The notes below the pieces were generated by a model, which saw only the letters and a program-made list of their open reading frames with translations, did no database searches and was not told the origin of the DNA. Positions 34,790 through 44,341 of a stretch of DNA of 64,000 nucleotides are shown piece after piece. Source of the stretch: Terrimonas sp. (GTDB lineage Bacteria; Bacteroidota; Bacteroidia; Chitinophagales; Chitinophagaceae); NCBI GenBank assembly GCA_016125075.1, contig WGMO01000004.1:124001-188000 (forward strand), written 5' to 3'. Positions within the stretch are counted from its first letter, which is position 1. Each line of letters starts with the position of its first letter. A program made the position numbers and the translations under genes.

Positions 34790-36832
34790 ATGAAACGTTG
34801 TATTAAAATAATTTTATTGTTGGTATTGCCGTTTTTTGTATCGGCACAGTCAAAGCTTTTTTACATTTTATCAGACACTACTTTATCGGGTACACAAAAG
34901 TTAGACCGCCTGCAATTGGCGCTAAAAAATGCAGCCAATGACACTGTTCGTATGGACGCGTATTATAACATTGCTCTTTGTTATTTGGAAACAAATCGTG
35001 ACAGTGCTGTTTATTACGACAATAAGTGTATTGTACTGGCTAAGCAGTTAAGAATAAAATTGGACGAAGCACATGCCATCAGTGATAAGGGCTATGTGCT
35101 TATAGGATTGGGTAAATACCCGGCATCACTTGAATCATTATCAAAGGCGCTTGAAATTGCGGAGAACCCGGCAAGTGAAAAATCTGCCATGCCCTTTCTA
35201 AAGGGACACACCCCGCATGAGAGAAGAATTTATAATTTGGGGCTTATTGAGTTACGTCTGGGGAATTTGTACGGCGCTACCGGTAACAGGGATACGGAAA
35301 AATTAAAATACTTCAAAGTATTGGGCTATGCACAATCTATTCAGGATACTTTTTTGCTTTCGCTGGCATATATGTACTTAGGAAAGTCTTATACTTACCT
35401 TAACCAATTGGATTCAGCACTTTTTTTTGAACACCAGGCATTAGAGTTGCAACCGCATTTAGATTTTTTCTTAAGAACCTGGGAAGGTACCGTTCTTTAT
35501 TTTCTGGGAAACATTTACCTTAAAAATGGTAATTTAACACTGGCCCGAAATGCCTATCTGGAATCTGTCACATCCTATACAGCGCATCATAATCTTCACT
35601 ATATTACCAATGTCTATGATGCATTAAGCAAATTGTACGAAAGATTAAATAAACCTGACTCCAGCCTGTTTTATGCCACGAAATTATTGGAAACCGCCCG
35701 GGTTTTGGGACAGCCACAGGCGCTGGCCACTTCTTACCGGGCGCTTTCAGATGTGTATAGCAATCTAAATAACCGCGACAGTACCTTAAAATATCTGCAA
35801 CTATACACCGTATTAAATGACAGCCTGAATAATGCAGAAAAGAAAAACCTGCTTTCCTACCAGAATATCGGATTTGAGCAACAACTGCGACTCAAAAGTT
35901 TACAGGAGGAAAAAATGCAGACACAAACCAGGACGAGAACCTATGCCATGCTGGCTGGTTTGGGTGTATTGCTTATTATTGGACTGATACTGTATCGAAA
36001 TAACAGGCAAAAACAGAAAGCAAATAAAGTATTGGAAACAACGCTTTCAAATCTTAAATCTACTCAATCACAATTAATCCAATCCGAAAAGATGGCCAGC
36101 CTTGGTGAACTAACAGCCGGGATTGCTCATGAGATACAGAACCCGTTGAATTTTGTCAATAATTTTTCAGAAGTAAATACTGAACTGATTGATGAATTAA
36201 GTGAAGAAGCTGATAAAGGGAATTTAGATGAAGTAAAAACGATAGCAAAAGATATAAAAGAGAATGAACAAAAAATAATTCATCACGGTAAACGGGCCGA
36301 TGCCATTGTAAAAGGAATGTTGCAACATAGCCAAACCAGCACAGGCAAAAAAGAACCAACAGACATCAATGCTTTGTTCGATGAATACCTACGCCTCTCC
36401 TACCATGGCCTGCGGGCAAAGGATAAATCATTTAATGCAACGATGAAAACAGATTTCGATGAAAGTATCGGCAACATCAATATCGTTTCGCAGGATATCG
36501 GAAGAGTGATTTTGAATTTGATCAATAATGCTTTTTATGCAGTAGATGAAAAGAAGAAAAGGGGTGTTGAAGGATACGAACCAACTGTTTCAGTAAGCAC
36601 CAAAAAGGTAGGCAATAAAGTGGAGATAAAGGTGAGTGATAATGGTAGTGGAATTCCCGAATCAGTAAAAGAAAAAATATTCCAACCCTTCTTTACTACG
36701 AAGCCAACAGGAAGCGGAACGGGGCTGGGATTGAGTTTGAGTTATGATATTGTAAAAGCGCATGGGGGAGAATTAAAGGTAGAATCCGGGGAAAGTGAAG
36801 GCACGGAGTTTATTATCCAACTTCCATTTTAA
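34790..36832 (+). CDS. TPR-type sensor histidine kinase (HK5)
   Basis: A 680-residue protein with signal peptide (MKRCIKIILLLVLPFFVSAQ) and periplasmic TPR-like helices (about 30-370; QLDSALFFEHQALEL, PDSSLFYATKLL). One transmembrane helix (about 385-402, GLGVLLIIGLILY) and the common core with His447 follow. The G2 region reads [14 protein letters not shown], a GS in place of the GQ seen in the other copies. It starts 9 bases after HK4 and ends 9 bases before HK6, so these are one transcript. Confidence 0.9.
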   Translation: MKRCIKIILLLVLPFFVSAQSKLFYILSDTTLSGTQKLDRLQLALKNAANDTVRMDAYYNIALCYLETNRDSAVYYDNKCIVLAKQLRIKLDEAHAISDKGYVLIGLGKYPASLESLSKALEIAENPASEKSAMPFLKGHTPHERRIYNLGLIELRLGNLYGATGNRDTEKLKYFKVLGYAQSIQDTFLLSLAYMYLGKSYTYLNQLDSALFFEHQALELQPHLDFFLRTWEGTVLYFLGNIYLKNGNLTLARNAYLESVTSYTAHHNLHYITNVYDALSKLYERLNKPDSSLFYATKLLETARVLGQPQALATSYRALSDVYSNLNNRDSTLKYLQLYTVLNDSLNNAEKKNLLSYQNIGFEQQLRLKSLQEEKMQTQTRTRTYAMLAGLGVLLIIGLILYRNNRQKQKANKVLETTLSNLKSTQSQLIQSEKMASLGELTAGIAHEIQNPLNFVNNFSEVNTELIDELSEEADKGNLDEVKTIAKDIKENEQKIIHHGKRADAIVKGMLQHSQTSTGKKEPTDINALFDEYLRLSYHGLRAKDKSFNATMKTDFDESIGNINIVSQDIGRVILNLINNAFYAVDEKKKRGVEGYEPTVSVSTKKVGNKVEIKVSDNGSGIPESVKEKIFQPFFTTKPTGSGTGLGLSLSYDIVKAHGGELKVESGESEGTEFIIQLPF

Positions 36833-36841
36833 TATTACGAA

Positions 36842-38836
36842 ATGAAAAGATCTATATCCATATTAGCGATCCTGCTGCTTCCTTTCTTCATTAATGCCCA
36901 GCAGGACTATCCCGACAGTCTGACAGGAGCATTAAAACTGGCTAAAGCAGATTCCATTAAATTTTTATTGAACCGGCGACTGTCCGGTTACTATGAAGAA
37001 AAAATATTCGATTCCGCCATTTATTTTGGTGAACAAGCTTTGGAAATCGCCCGTAAAAACAAAGAAAGGCTTTCTGTGGCCAGTGCATTACTGAGCAAAG
37101 CTTACCCACTGAATGGAAATGGCAAGTTTGGTGAAGCCTTACAATGCATCCTGGAAGCGCTGGCTATTGCAGAAGATCCTTCCTCAGAAAAAAAGGGATG
37201 GCAGTTAGGCTTCTATAATACTTTAAAAGAACAGCGATTATATATATTATCCAGTGCTCACCATGCTTACGCTTTGTTGGAGAGCAATATGAATAATGCC
37301 GTAGAGGAATTATTTCACTATAAGGAAGAAATAAAGTACGCAGAAAAAATAAATGCCAGTTTTCGTATCATGGTTGCTTATATGAATCTTGGAAAAACGT
37401 ATCAAAATATGGGAAATCTTGATACAGCACTCCTATATGGGTTAAAAGCGGATTCAATGGCGAAAAAAACAGGGAGCCTTTATTATAATGGCTGGAATCT
37501 TGGTAATATCGGTGATGTTTATTTTGAACGGAAGAAATACGGCAAGGCAAAAAAATATTATTATGAAGCTTTTGATCTTTCGTCCAATTATAAAAATGAA
37601 GGGTCGTTCAGGGCCTCTTCTGAAAGACTTTTTCTGCTTTATAAGGAAGAGAAAAATGCCGACTCCTGCCTGTATTTTGCAAAACAGGCGCTGAATTCTA
37701 ATATTTCAAAGGAAATTTTTTATGTAAATGTGGCGTACGAAAATATATATAATGCCTATTTATTGAAGGGCCAGTCGGACAGTGCCAGTAAATACCTGCA
37801 ACTAGCCTTTAAAACACGCGACTCCGCTTATAACCAGCAAATAAAAAATCTTACAGATTTCCAGCATCTTTCCATGAATGAACAGCTTCGTCTCCGGGAA
37901 CTGGAAAAAGAACGGGTTGAATACCAGGGAAGGGTCAGGATTTATTCCTTACTGGCAGGCCTGGGTATCATTCTGATCATTACCCTGCTTTTGCTCAGGA
38001 ATAACCGCCAGAAAAAACGGTCCAACAGGATATTGGAAAACACCCTTTCTGACCTAAAAAACACACAATCCCAGCTCGTACACTCGGAAAAAATGGCATC
38101 GCTGGGGGAACTGACCGCCGGTATCGCACACGAAATCCAAAACCCTTTGAATTTTGTCAATAATTTTTCGGAAGTCAATAAGGAATTGCTGATGGAAATA
38201 AAAGAGGAGATTGACAAGGGAAATTTTGAAGTGGTAAGGAATATTGCAAAGGATGCGATTGAGAATGAAGACAAAATTATTCACCATGGCAAAAGGGCCG
38301 ATGCTATTGTAAAAGGGATGCTCCAGCACAGTCGCAGCAGCAGTGGGACGAAAGAACCCACCGATATCAATGCACTGGTGGATGAATATCTGCGCCTGGC
38401 TTATCATGGCCTTCGGGCAAAAGACAAATCATTCAATGCAACCCTGAAAACTAATTTTGATAAAACCATTGGTAACATCAATATTATCCCTCAGGATATT
38501 GGCAGGGTGATCCTGAACCTGGTAAACAATGCCTTTTACGCGGTGCAGGAAAAGAAGAAAGGAACCGGTGAAGGATATCAACCTGTTGTTGCGCTCAGTA
38601 CCAAAAAAACAAATGCCCAGGTGGAAATAATAGTTGCCGATAATGGTAAGGGTATCCCGCAAAATGTACTGGACAAAATCTTTCAACCCTTTTTCACCAC
38701 CAAACCCACCGGTCAGGGAACGGGATTGGGTTTATCATTAAGTTATGATATCATAAAAGTACATGGTGGAGAGTTGAGTGTAGAATCCATAGTAAATGAG
38801 CAAACCAAATTCACCATTAATTTACCGTTAACATGA
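36842..38836 (+). CDS. TPR-type sensor histidine kinase (HK6)
   Basis: A 664-residue protein with signal peptide ending NAQQ, TPR-like helices (about 25-350), one transmembrane helix (about 366-385, GLGIILIITLLLL) and the common core with His430. The linker before the H-box reads [18 protein letters not shown] where other copies have QLIQSEK. The tail EQTKFTINLP is the most divergent of the intact copies. The stop overlaps the start of HK7 by four bases (ATGA). Confidence 0.9.
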   Translation: MKRSISILAILLLPFFINAQQDYPDSLTGALKLAKADSIKFLLNRRLSGYYEEKIFDSAIYFGEQALEIARKNKERLSVASALLSKAYPLNGNGKFGEALQCILEALAIAEDPSSEKKGWQLGFYNTLKEQRLYILSSAHHAYALLESNMNNAVEELFHYKEEIKYAEKINASFRIMVAYMNLGKTYQNMGNLDTALLYGLKADSMAKKTGSLYYNGWNLGNIGDVYFERKKYGKAKKYYYEAFDLSSNYKNEGSFRASSERLFLLYKEEKNADSCLYFAKQALNSNISKEIFYVNVAYENIYNAYLLKGQSDSASKYLQLAFKTRDSAYNQQIKNLTDFQHLSMNEQLRLRELEKERVEYQGRVRIYSLLAGLGIILIITLLLLRNNRQKKRSNRILENTLSDLKNTQSQLVHSEKMASLGELTAGIAHEIQNPLNFVNNFSEVNKELLMEIKEEIDKGNFEVVRNIAKDAIENEDKIIHHGKRADAIVKGMLQHSRSSSGTKEPTDINALVDEYLRLAYHGLRAKDKSFNATLKTNFDKTIGNINIIPQDIGRVILNLVNNAFYAVQEKKKGTGEGYQPVVALSTKKTNAQVEIIVADNGKGIPQNVLDKIFQPFFTTKPTGQGTGLGLSLSYDIIKVHGGELSVESIVNEQTKFTINLPLT

Positions 38837-40776
38837 GATACTTCTTGATTATCATCTTTATACTGCAAACTCCTGTCGTCAGCGCCCAGGGGATATTTTT
38901 CAAAGATCATGATTCTGACACCCTGCACGCCCAGTTAAGGTCTGCACGGTCAGATATTGAAACAATTACCGCATGGAACGGTCTTGCCAATTTCTACAAA
39001 TTCAGCCGGGCGGATTCAGGTTTATACTATGCCTCAAAAGCTATAAAGTTATCACACAAAATCGGGTATGAATTTGGCGAATTGATCGGAATGGCAATGC
39101 TTTCCTTGTCTTACAGAACGCAGGGTAATTATTCCAAATCGTTTAGAATTGATCTGGAGGGATTGAAAAGGGCTGAAAAAGCGGAGAATAAATTACCCCT
39201 TGCAGTGTTTCAATTGATACATGGATCAAAGTATATCGAGACCAAAGAATATGAAAAGGCCTTTCGCATGGATAAATCTGCAGCACAATTATTCGATTCG
39301 TATGGTGAATATCCTATGAGGACAATTACAGAATTAGATATCGCAAAAATATATATTGAAACAGGCGCAGATGACAGTCCTTTTACTTATATCAATAAAG
39401 CTGTAAACTACGCCAGTAAGATGGGAATAATGTGGTTAACAAGTTCTGCATATTCCTTAATGGGTCAGGCGCATAAAGCTATTGGAGACCTTGATTCTGC
39501 AATCTTTTAGAAAAAAGCGGCTGAAAAAGCGGCAGAGTCAGTGACCTGGAAATCAAAAGAAAATTTTGCCATTGCAAAATTAATGCTGGAAGCCGGTCAA
39601 AAGGATTCCAGTTTGGTATATGCCGAGAAAGCTTTACAATATGCAACTGAAAACCGTCTGTTTAATTATTCCAAAGATATTAGCACATTTATCAGTGCCA
39701 TCTATGCAAAAACTGATAAAGGAAAAGCGCTTCAGTATGCTCTGAATGCACTCCAATATGCTGATTCGCTGATGAGTCTGAATACCATGTCGACCTATTC
39801 TGATTTTCTGGATTTTGATGAGTCGCAGCGTAAATATGAAATAGAATTGCTAAAGCAGGAGTACGAGACCAAAAATAAATTAATTCTTATGTGGGGTGGA
39901 ATCGCCTTGTTGCTATTTGGAATGTTCTTTTTGTTTAGAAATGCCCGGTTAAAACATAATGCAAAATTGAAAGTTGAGGAGGCATTTGAGCAACTCAAGT
40001 CCACCCAGTCCCAACTCATACAATCGGAAAAAATGGCCAGCCTCGGTGAGCTGACTGCAGGCATTGCACACGAGATTCAGAACCCGTTGAATTTTATGAA
40101 TAATTTTTCTGAGGTAAACAAAGAGTTACTGGAAGAAATGAAAGAGGAGTTGGATAACGGAAATACACCGGAAGCTAAAACCATTGCCGATGATGTAATA
40201 AATAATGAAGAAAAGATAAGCCATCATGGTAAAAGAGCAGATGCCATTGTAAAAGGGATGCTACAACATTCAAGAAGCAGCAGTGGTGTAAAAGAACCCA
40301 CAGATATCAATGCGCTGTGCGATGAATACCTGCGCCTCTCCTATCATGGTTTGCGGGCAAAAGAAAAATCGTTTAACGCAACCATAAATACTGATTTTGA
40401 TAATAGCATCGGCAGTATCAAAATTGTTCCCCAGGATATCGGGAGGGTATTGCTCAACCTGATCAATAACGCATTTTATGCAGTCACTGAAAAGAAAAAA
40501 TCGGGTAGGGATGCTTATGAGCCTACGGTATCCATATTGACTAAAAAAATAAAAAATACGATTGAGATTTCAGTGAAGGACAATGGCAACGGGATTCCTG
40601 AATCAGTCAAAGAAAAAATATTTCAACCCTTCTTTACCACTAAACCCACCGGCCAGGGAACAGGACTGGGTTTGTCACTGAGTTATGATATAGTAAAAGC
40701 GCATGGCGGAGAAATAAAAGTGGAGAGTATAAATGGCATTGGAACAACTTTTATTATCCAGCTACCTGGTGCATAG
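38833..40776 (+). pseudogene. TPR-type sensor histidine kinase interrupted by an in-frame TAG (HK7)
   Basis: From ATG 38833 (signal peptide ending VSAQ) the frame runs 225 residues to TAG at 39508-39510. It then continues in the same frame to 40776 (648 codons in all including both stops). The stop falls inside a TPR-like helix (GDLDSAIF-stop-KKAAEKAAE), where the paralogues have an aromatic residue; TAT or TAC to TAG is a single change. After the stop come more TPR helices, the transmembrane helix (about codons 351-369) and an intact kinase core, including H-box, N-box, [17 protein letters not shown] and [10 protein letters not shown] restart at GTG 39541 would give a kinase without signal peptide. 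Loss of function is likely but not proven. Confidence 0.82.
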
Positions 40777-40871
40777 TTTATGCCTTATTTTTAAACTGGT
40801 AGTTTCGAAATATCCCTGTTGAGCAGTTTTACTGATAAGAGTAAATAAGTTCATCATTTGCCCTTTACAGA

Positions 40872-42050
40872 TCATTGCTTTATTTGAACACAATTTTTAA
40901 TCCATACAGGAAGACATTCTTTTATACATTTCATATCATCCTGAGAAAAGTTACCCATATCCATATGCTTCTTCTCCTTCTTACTCATCTTACTTATAGC
41001 CATATATTCAGCATATTTTTCACAACTACAGTCGCATTGACCAGGTTTATCATTGGGCATACTGTACTCATTATTTCCCGGCGCAGCCTTTTCTTTTCCG
41101 CCAGAAACCGGGGGATCGAACAATTTATTCTCGTACGGCACTGTCCAAATACCCTTTATGGTAGTGACGGTGGAATTTTGAACATAATATTTATTAGAAC
41201 TAATAGTATCATTGGGGTAAAAAGTTGTCACTTCCGTTGTTTTTAAAGGAAGGCCTATATTGAGAAGACGATCTATTATGGACAAAATACCGCCATTTTC
41301 GGCACCACTTAGATTATAGCCCCCCAATGTTAAATTGGTATAGAAACCGCTTATTATACCAATACCGGGCACTCCGGGTGCTAGCCAGGCTTCACCATAA
41401 TCTTTTCTTTTTATTTTACTGCCACTGCTATCATATCCGGAATTGCTGTTAATATTAGAAGGTAGTAAATCAAGATCGCTTTCACTGCTAAAGATATATT
41501 TATCAACCTGGTATCCGATTAGTTCTTCACTGGCCACCCCTGCAGGAGCCATTTGATTTTGAGAAGTTGAAGAAACAGTATTGCCTTTAGGGACATTCAT
41601 GGTCATTGGGCGCATATCACCAACTTTTATCGTCATGGTTAATTTCGTGCCACCCGGGTCAAAACGAAGCCACATGATTACGTTGGTTGTGTCTTTTTGC
41701 GCTTCCATTCTCATACTTTCCTGTGTATAGATAATGGTTGCATCCTCTTCGGTAACTTTATCAGCAATTAAGTCATCCATATTAAAATTAAAATCAAGTA
41801 TATCTTCCTCCCTCGGATTATCATTTCTTTCCGAAGGAAAGATACTATTCATCTTTTCTAAGAGTAGTGGCACGATAAATCGTACCACTGGTTTTGCTTG
41901 ATCCAATTTATCCTTTACAATTGCCCCATAATGCATTGTATTCTTGGTATGTGCTTTTAGCACAACCTGCTCCTGGCAATTTCCGGCTTCGCTAAGTAAC
42001 AACCCGGCGATGAGGATAATTGCCGTAGCGATGCTTTTTTTTAAATTCAT
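40872..42050 (-). CDS. Exported protein of unknown function with Cys-rich C-terminus
   Basis: A 392-residue protein with signal peptide (MNLKKSIATAIILIAGLLLSEAGNCQ). The middle (about residues 95-250) has alternating Met/Thr strands (MTIKVGDMRPMTMNV), ELIGYQVDKYIF and EAWLAPGVPGIG. This is somewhat like DUF4412-type periplasmic proteins, but I would not commit to that. The C-terminus (about 340-392) has six cysteines (QCDCSC, KCIKEC, then one more) that could bind metal or form disulfides. It is convergent with HK7; the gap 40777-40871 shows no terminator. Function unknown. Confidence 0.75.
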   Translation of the reverse strand: MNLKKSIATAIILIAGLLLSEAGNCQEQVVLKAHTKNTMHYGAIVKDKLDQAKPVVRFIVPLLLEKMNSIFPSERNDNPREEDILDFNFNMDDLIADKVTEEDATIIYTQESMRMEAQKDTTNVIMWLRFDPGGTKLTMTIKVGDMRPMTMNVPKGNTVSSTSQNQMAPAGVASEELIGYQVDKYIFSSESDLDLLPSNINSNSGYDSSGSKIKRKDYGEAWLAPGVPGIGIISGFYTNLTLGGYNLSGAENGGILSIIDRLLNIGLPLKTTEVTTFYPNDTISSNKYYVQNSTVTTIKGIWTVPYENKLFDPPVSGGKEKAAPGNNEYSMPNDKPGQCDCSCEKYAEYMAISKMSKKEKKHMDMGNFSQDDMKCIKECLPVWIKNCVQIKQ

Positions 42051-42128
42051 GATCGCTCAATTTTAATGAAAGCTGCTCTGCTATTTATTTCCTTTTCTCT
42101 TTTATTTCAGTTATACTTTCTTTAAACT

Positions 42129-44066
42129 TCAATACCTGCCGATGTCAATTAATTCAAATCCTGCATTTAAATAGCTCTGGTGTTTTCCAATAAAGTCACA
42201 ACATTTTTTCCCAAACTGATAATACTCGGGCTGGGAGGATTTTTCCCAAACACCTGCCCATTTCCTTTCCGAGCCAATCATATCCGTTTCAACATCCACC
42301 AATCTCCATCCTGCTGCATTTCTGCTATTGCAAAGGCTTGTAAAAGCACTGGTAGCATAGTTCCTGTTTAACAGGTAGCTTCCCTTCCCCAGCCAGACCC
42401 CTGCCCATTTCTGGACCTGCCCATCCATATATGATTCAATATCGATAAGCTTGTACCCGGCATTAGCCATTGCTGTATTTTTTGTGCCAAAGTCACTGGT
42501 GGTCATACCACGCCAAAGTGCATAGGGTTCGGATGATTTTATAAATAATCCCGCCCATTTCCGGTTTGACCCATCCAGATAAGTTTCTATATCAATTAAC
42601 CTGTATCCAGATGCATTCATCTGTTGCCACTTTGTATTAAATCCATTCATATCCATGCCCCGCCACATGGCTGATCCGGAAGCCCCTTTCTTAAAAACAC
42701 CATCCCATTTTCTGACATTACCATCCAGGTATGTTTCAAAATCAGCACAGTGATAACCCAATTTTATAAGGCCATTCCACATTTTATAAAAGTTATCATG
42801 CGTATACCCTTTTCGAATGAGCATATCCGTATTATTTGTTTTACGCCACACCCCGTTTATCCCGTCTCCACAGGCTGCAGAATTTCCGCAATAATCCATT
42901 GGTAAAGGGCTGACATTTGAACTACTCCAGTTAATAAAACCCATGGCATTATCAATTTTCCTGGCTAATCTTTCCCTGTTGACATAGCTCGCGCCATTTA
43001 TCATGACACAGACTCCGTTTTTTGTTCCCGGAAAAAAACTTAAATAAGTACGTACATCATTGTGAACGCCCCCATGTTGCACATAAATGGTTGATCCGTA
43101 ATCGGTACGGTAAGTGCCAAACGCGTAAGAGGAATTATTTGCTACCGTCTGCCAGAGAGAGGATGTGTTTCTTAAGAATTTTCCATCAATCAATCCCTCT
43201 AAAAAGCGCGTCATATCATATACACTGGATGACCATCCGCCGCTTGGCAACTTCCATTCTACTACTCCTTCCGTTACGGGTATTAGTTCATCATCACAGT
43301 TTTTCGTGAACCCACCGGGGTCATTGGCATAAGGCTTCAGGTTGGTCATACCGGCTATTTTGGCAATATTGTCCTGAACATATTGTTCATAGGGGACACC
43401 GGTGGCTTTTTCAACGACAGCACCCAGCAGGTTAAACCCAAATGATGAGTACAGGTATTTTGTGCCCGGTGTGAAGGCCAGTTTACAATCCTTAAACACA
43501 TTGACAGCTTGCTCTGCATTAAAATTGTTGAATGATTTATATGCGCTTTTATTATATGAACATATTTTTACCTTCTTTTCGTTTTCCCCGTAATGAACGA
43601 TCCCGCTCCGGTTATTCAAAAGATGGGCGACCGTGATGTTTCCTTTATCACCAGTGGATGGCCAGTAACTTACTTTGTCCTTTACTTTATCATTGAGGGT
43701 AAGTTTTCTGTCTTCAATGGCCTTAAAGGTAGCCACAGCGGTTAATGTTTTGGAAATCGATGCCCACCTGAAAATTGTATTTTCCGTAACAGGCTTAGTC
43801 TGTTCCAGGTCCATATATCCATAACCTTTCACATGGACTATATTACCGTTTTTTACTACCCCAACTGCACAACCAACAATTTCCTGGAGTGCCATCTCTT
43901 CCAGGACTATATTATCAATGTTTGATAATACAGGTGGTGATGATAATGGCTTCGTGATAAATCCCGGGTTTTTAGACGTGGTACTGGAAAAAATGGCTAT
44001 CACCATTAAAAATAGAATAGGGGAAAAGTATTTTTTCAATCCTGTTCTTAAAAACTCTTTCTTCAT
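42129..44066 (-). CDS. Serine hydrolase (beta-lactamase family) with C-terminal tandem repeats
   Basis: ATG 44066 is preferred (basic start then a hydrophobic signal); an in-frame start at 44090 exists. The protein has 645 residues. Residues 40-375 form a class C beta-lactamase/DD-peptidase fold: Ser and Lys of SISK (in FRWASISKTLTA), the YSS motif (YLYSSFGFN, in place of YxN) and HGG (VQHGGVH). Residues about 410-645 are ~50-residue repeats, four clear and one partial, with GYxLIDIExYxDGxxxKWAGVW. These match the bacterial tandem repeat domain (PF17660-type) found with esterases and polyglycine-hydrolase-like proteins. Likely exported and acting on cell-wall or peptide substrates, inferred from family. 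Confidence 0.85.
   Translation of the reverse strand: MKKEFLRTGLKKYFSPILFLMVIAIFSSTTSKNPGFITKPLSSPPVLSNIDNIVLEEMALQEIVGCAVGVVKNGNIVHVKGYGYMDLEQTKPVTENTIFRWASISKTLTAVATFKAIEDRKLTLNDKVKDKVSYWPSTGDKGNITVAHLLNNRSGIVHYGENEKKVKICSYNKSAYKSFNNFNAEQAVNVFKDCKLAFTPGTKYLYSSFGFNLLGAVVEKATGVPYEQYVQDNIAKIAGMTNLKPYANDPGGFTKNCDDELIPVTEGVVEWKLPSGGWSSSVYDMTRFLEGLIDGKFLRNTSSLWQTVANNSSYAFGTYRTDYGSTIYVQHGGVHNDVRTYLSFFPGTKNGVCVMINGASYVNRERLARKIDNAMGFINWSSSNVSPLPMDYCGNSAACGDGINGVWRKTNNTDMLIRKGYTHDNFYKMWNGLIKLGYHCADFETYLDGNVRKWDGVFKKGASGSAMWRGMDMNGFNTKWQQMNASGYRLIDIETYLDGSNRKWAGLFIKSSEPYALWRGMTTSDFGTKNTAMANAGYKLIDIESYMDGQVQKWAGVWLGKGSYLLNRNYATSAFTSLCNSRNAAGWRLVDVETDMIGSERKWAGVWEKSSQPEYYQFGKKCCDFIGKHQSYLNAGFELIDIGRY
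42132..42820 (-). repeat. Tandem protein repeats coding for the C-terminal domain of the serine hydrolase
   Basis: Copies of about 150 bases encode a W-R-G-M/F... start and a G-Y-x-L-x-D-I-E-x-Y-x-D-G end. Four are full length and the last stops at GFELIDIGRY, the protein terminus. Confidence 0.7.
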
Positions 44067-44141
44067 AGTGGAAAATTTTATAGTAAACAATCAGGTCATT
44101 ACTTACTTTATTAAAAAATAATTGTACCGCCTTTTAGAATT

Positions 44142-44336
44142 TTAAAACACTCGAACTCTGTTATCCGGCTCGCCTTTTAGAGATCCATAATCGCCTTCCG
44201 GCTTGAATTCCACTACATTCAATATTCTCATGGCTCTTTCATAGTATTGAATTAAGGATTAAATCCTTGCCTTTTTCCCGGTCGTAGCAGATTTAAAACT
44301 CATCTCATTCAAACTGCCAGATTGAAAACTGTTCAT
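44142..44336 (-). pseudogene. Possible decayed small gene in the gap upstream of the serine hydrolase
   Basis: In the 275-base gap between 44067 and 44341, the minus strand reads from ATG 44336 for 25 codons to TAA. It continues in the same frame for 38 more codons to TAA at 44142-44144. The second part looks protein-like (LIQYYERAMRILNVVEF, then GSLKGEPDNRVRVF) and could start at ATG 44231 to make 29 residues. I recognise no family. It may be a remnant or chance; the rest of the gap has nothing clear. Confidence 0.3.
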
Positions 44337-44341
44337 ACTTC

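Noticed and set aside
40777-40871. Intrinsic terminator between convergent genes
   Set aside because: No stem followed by a T-run is visible.
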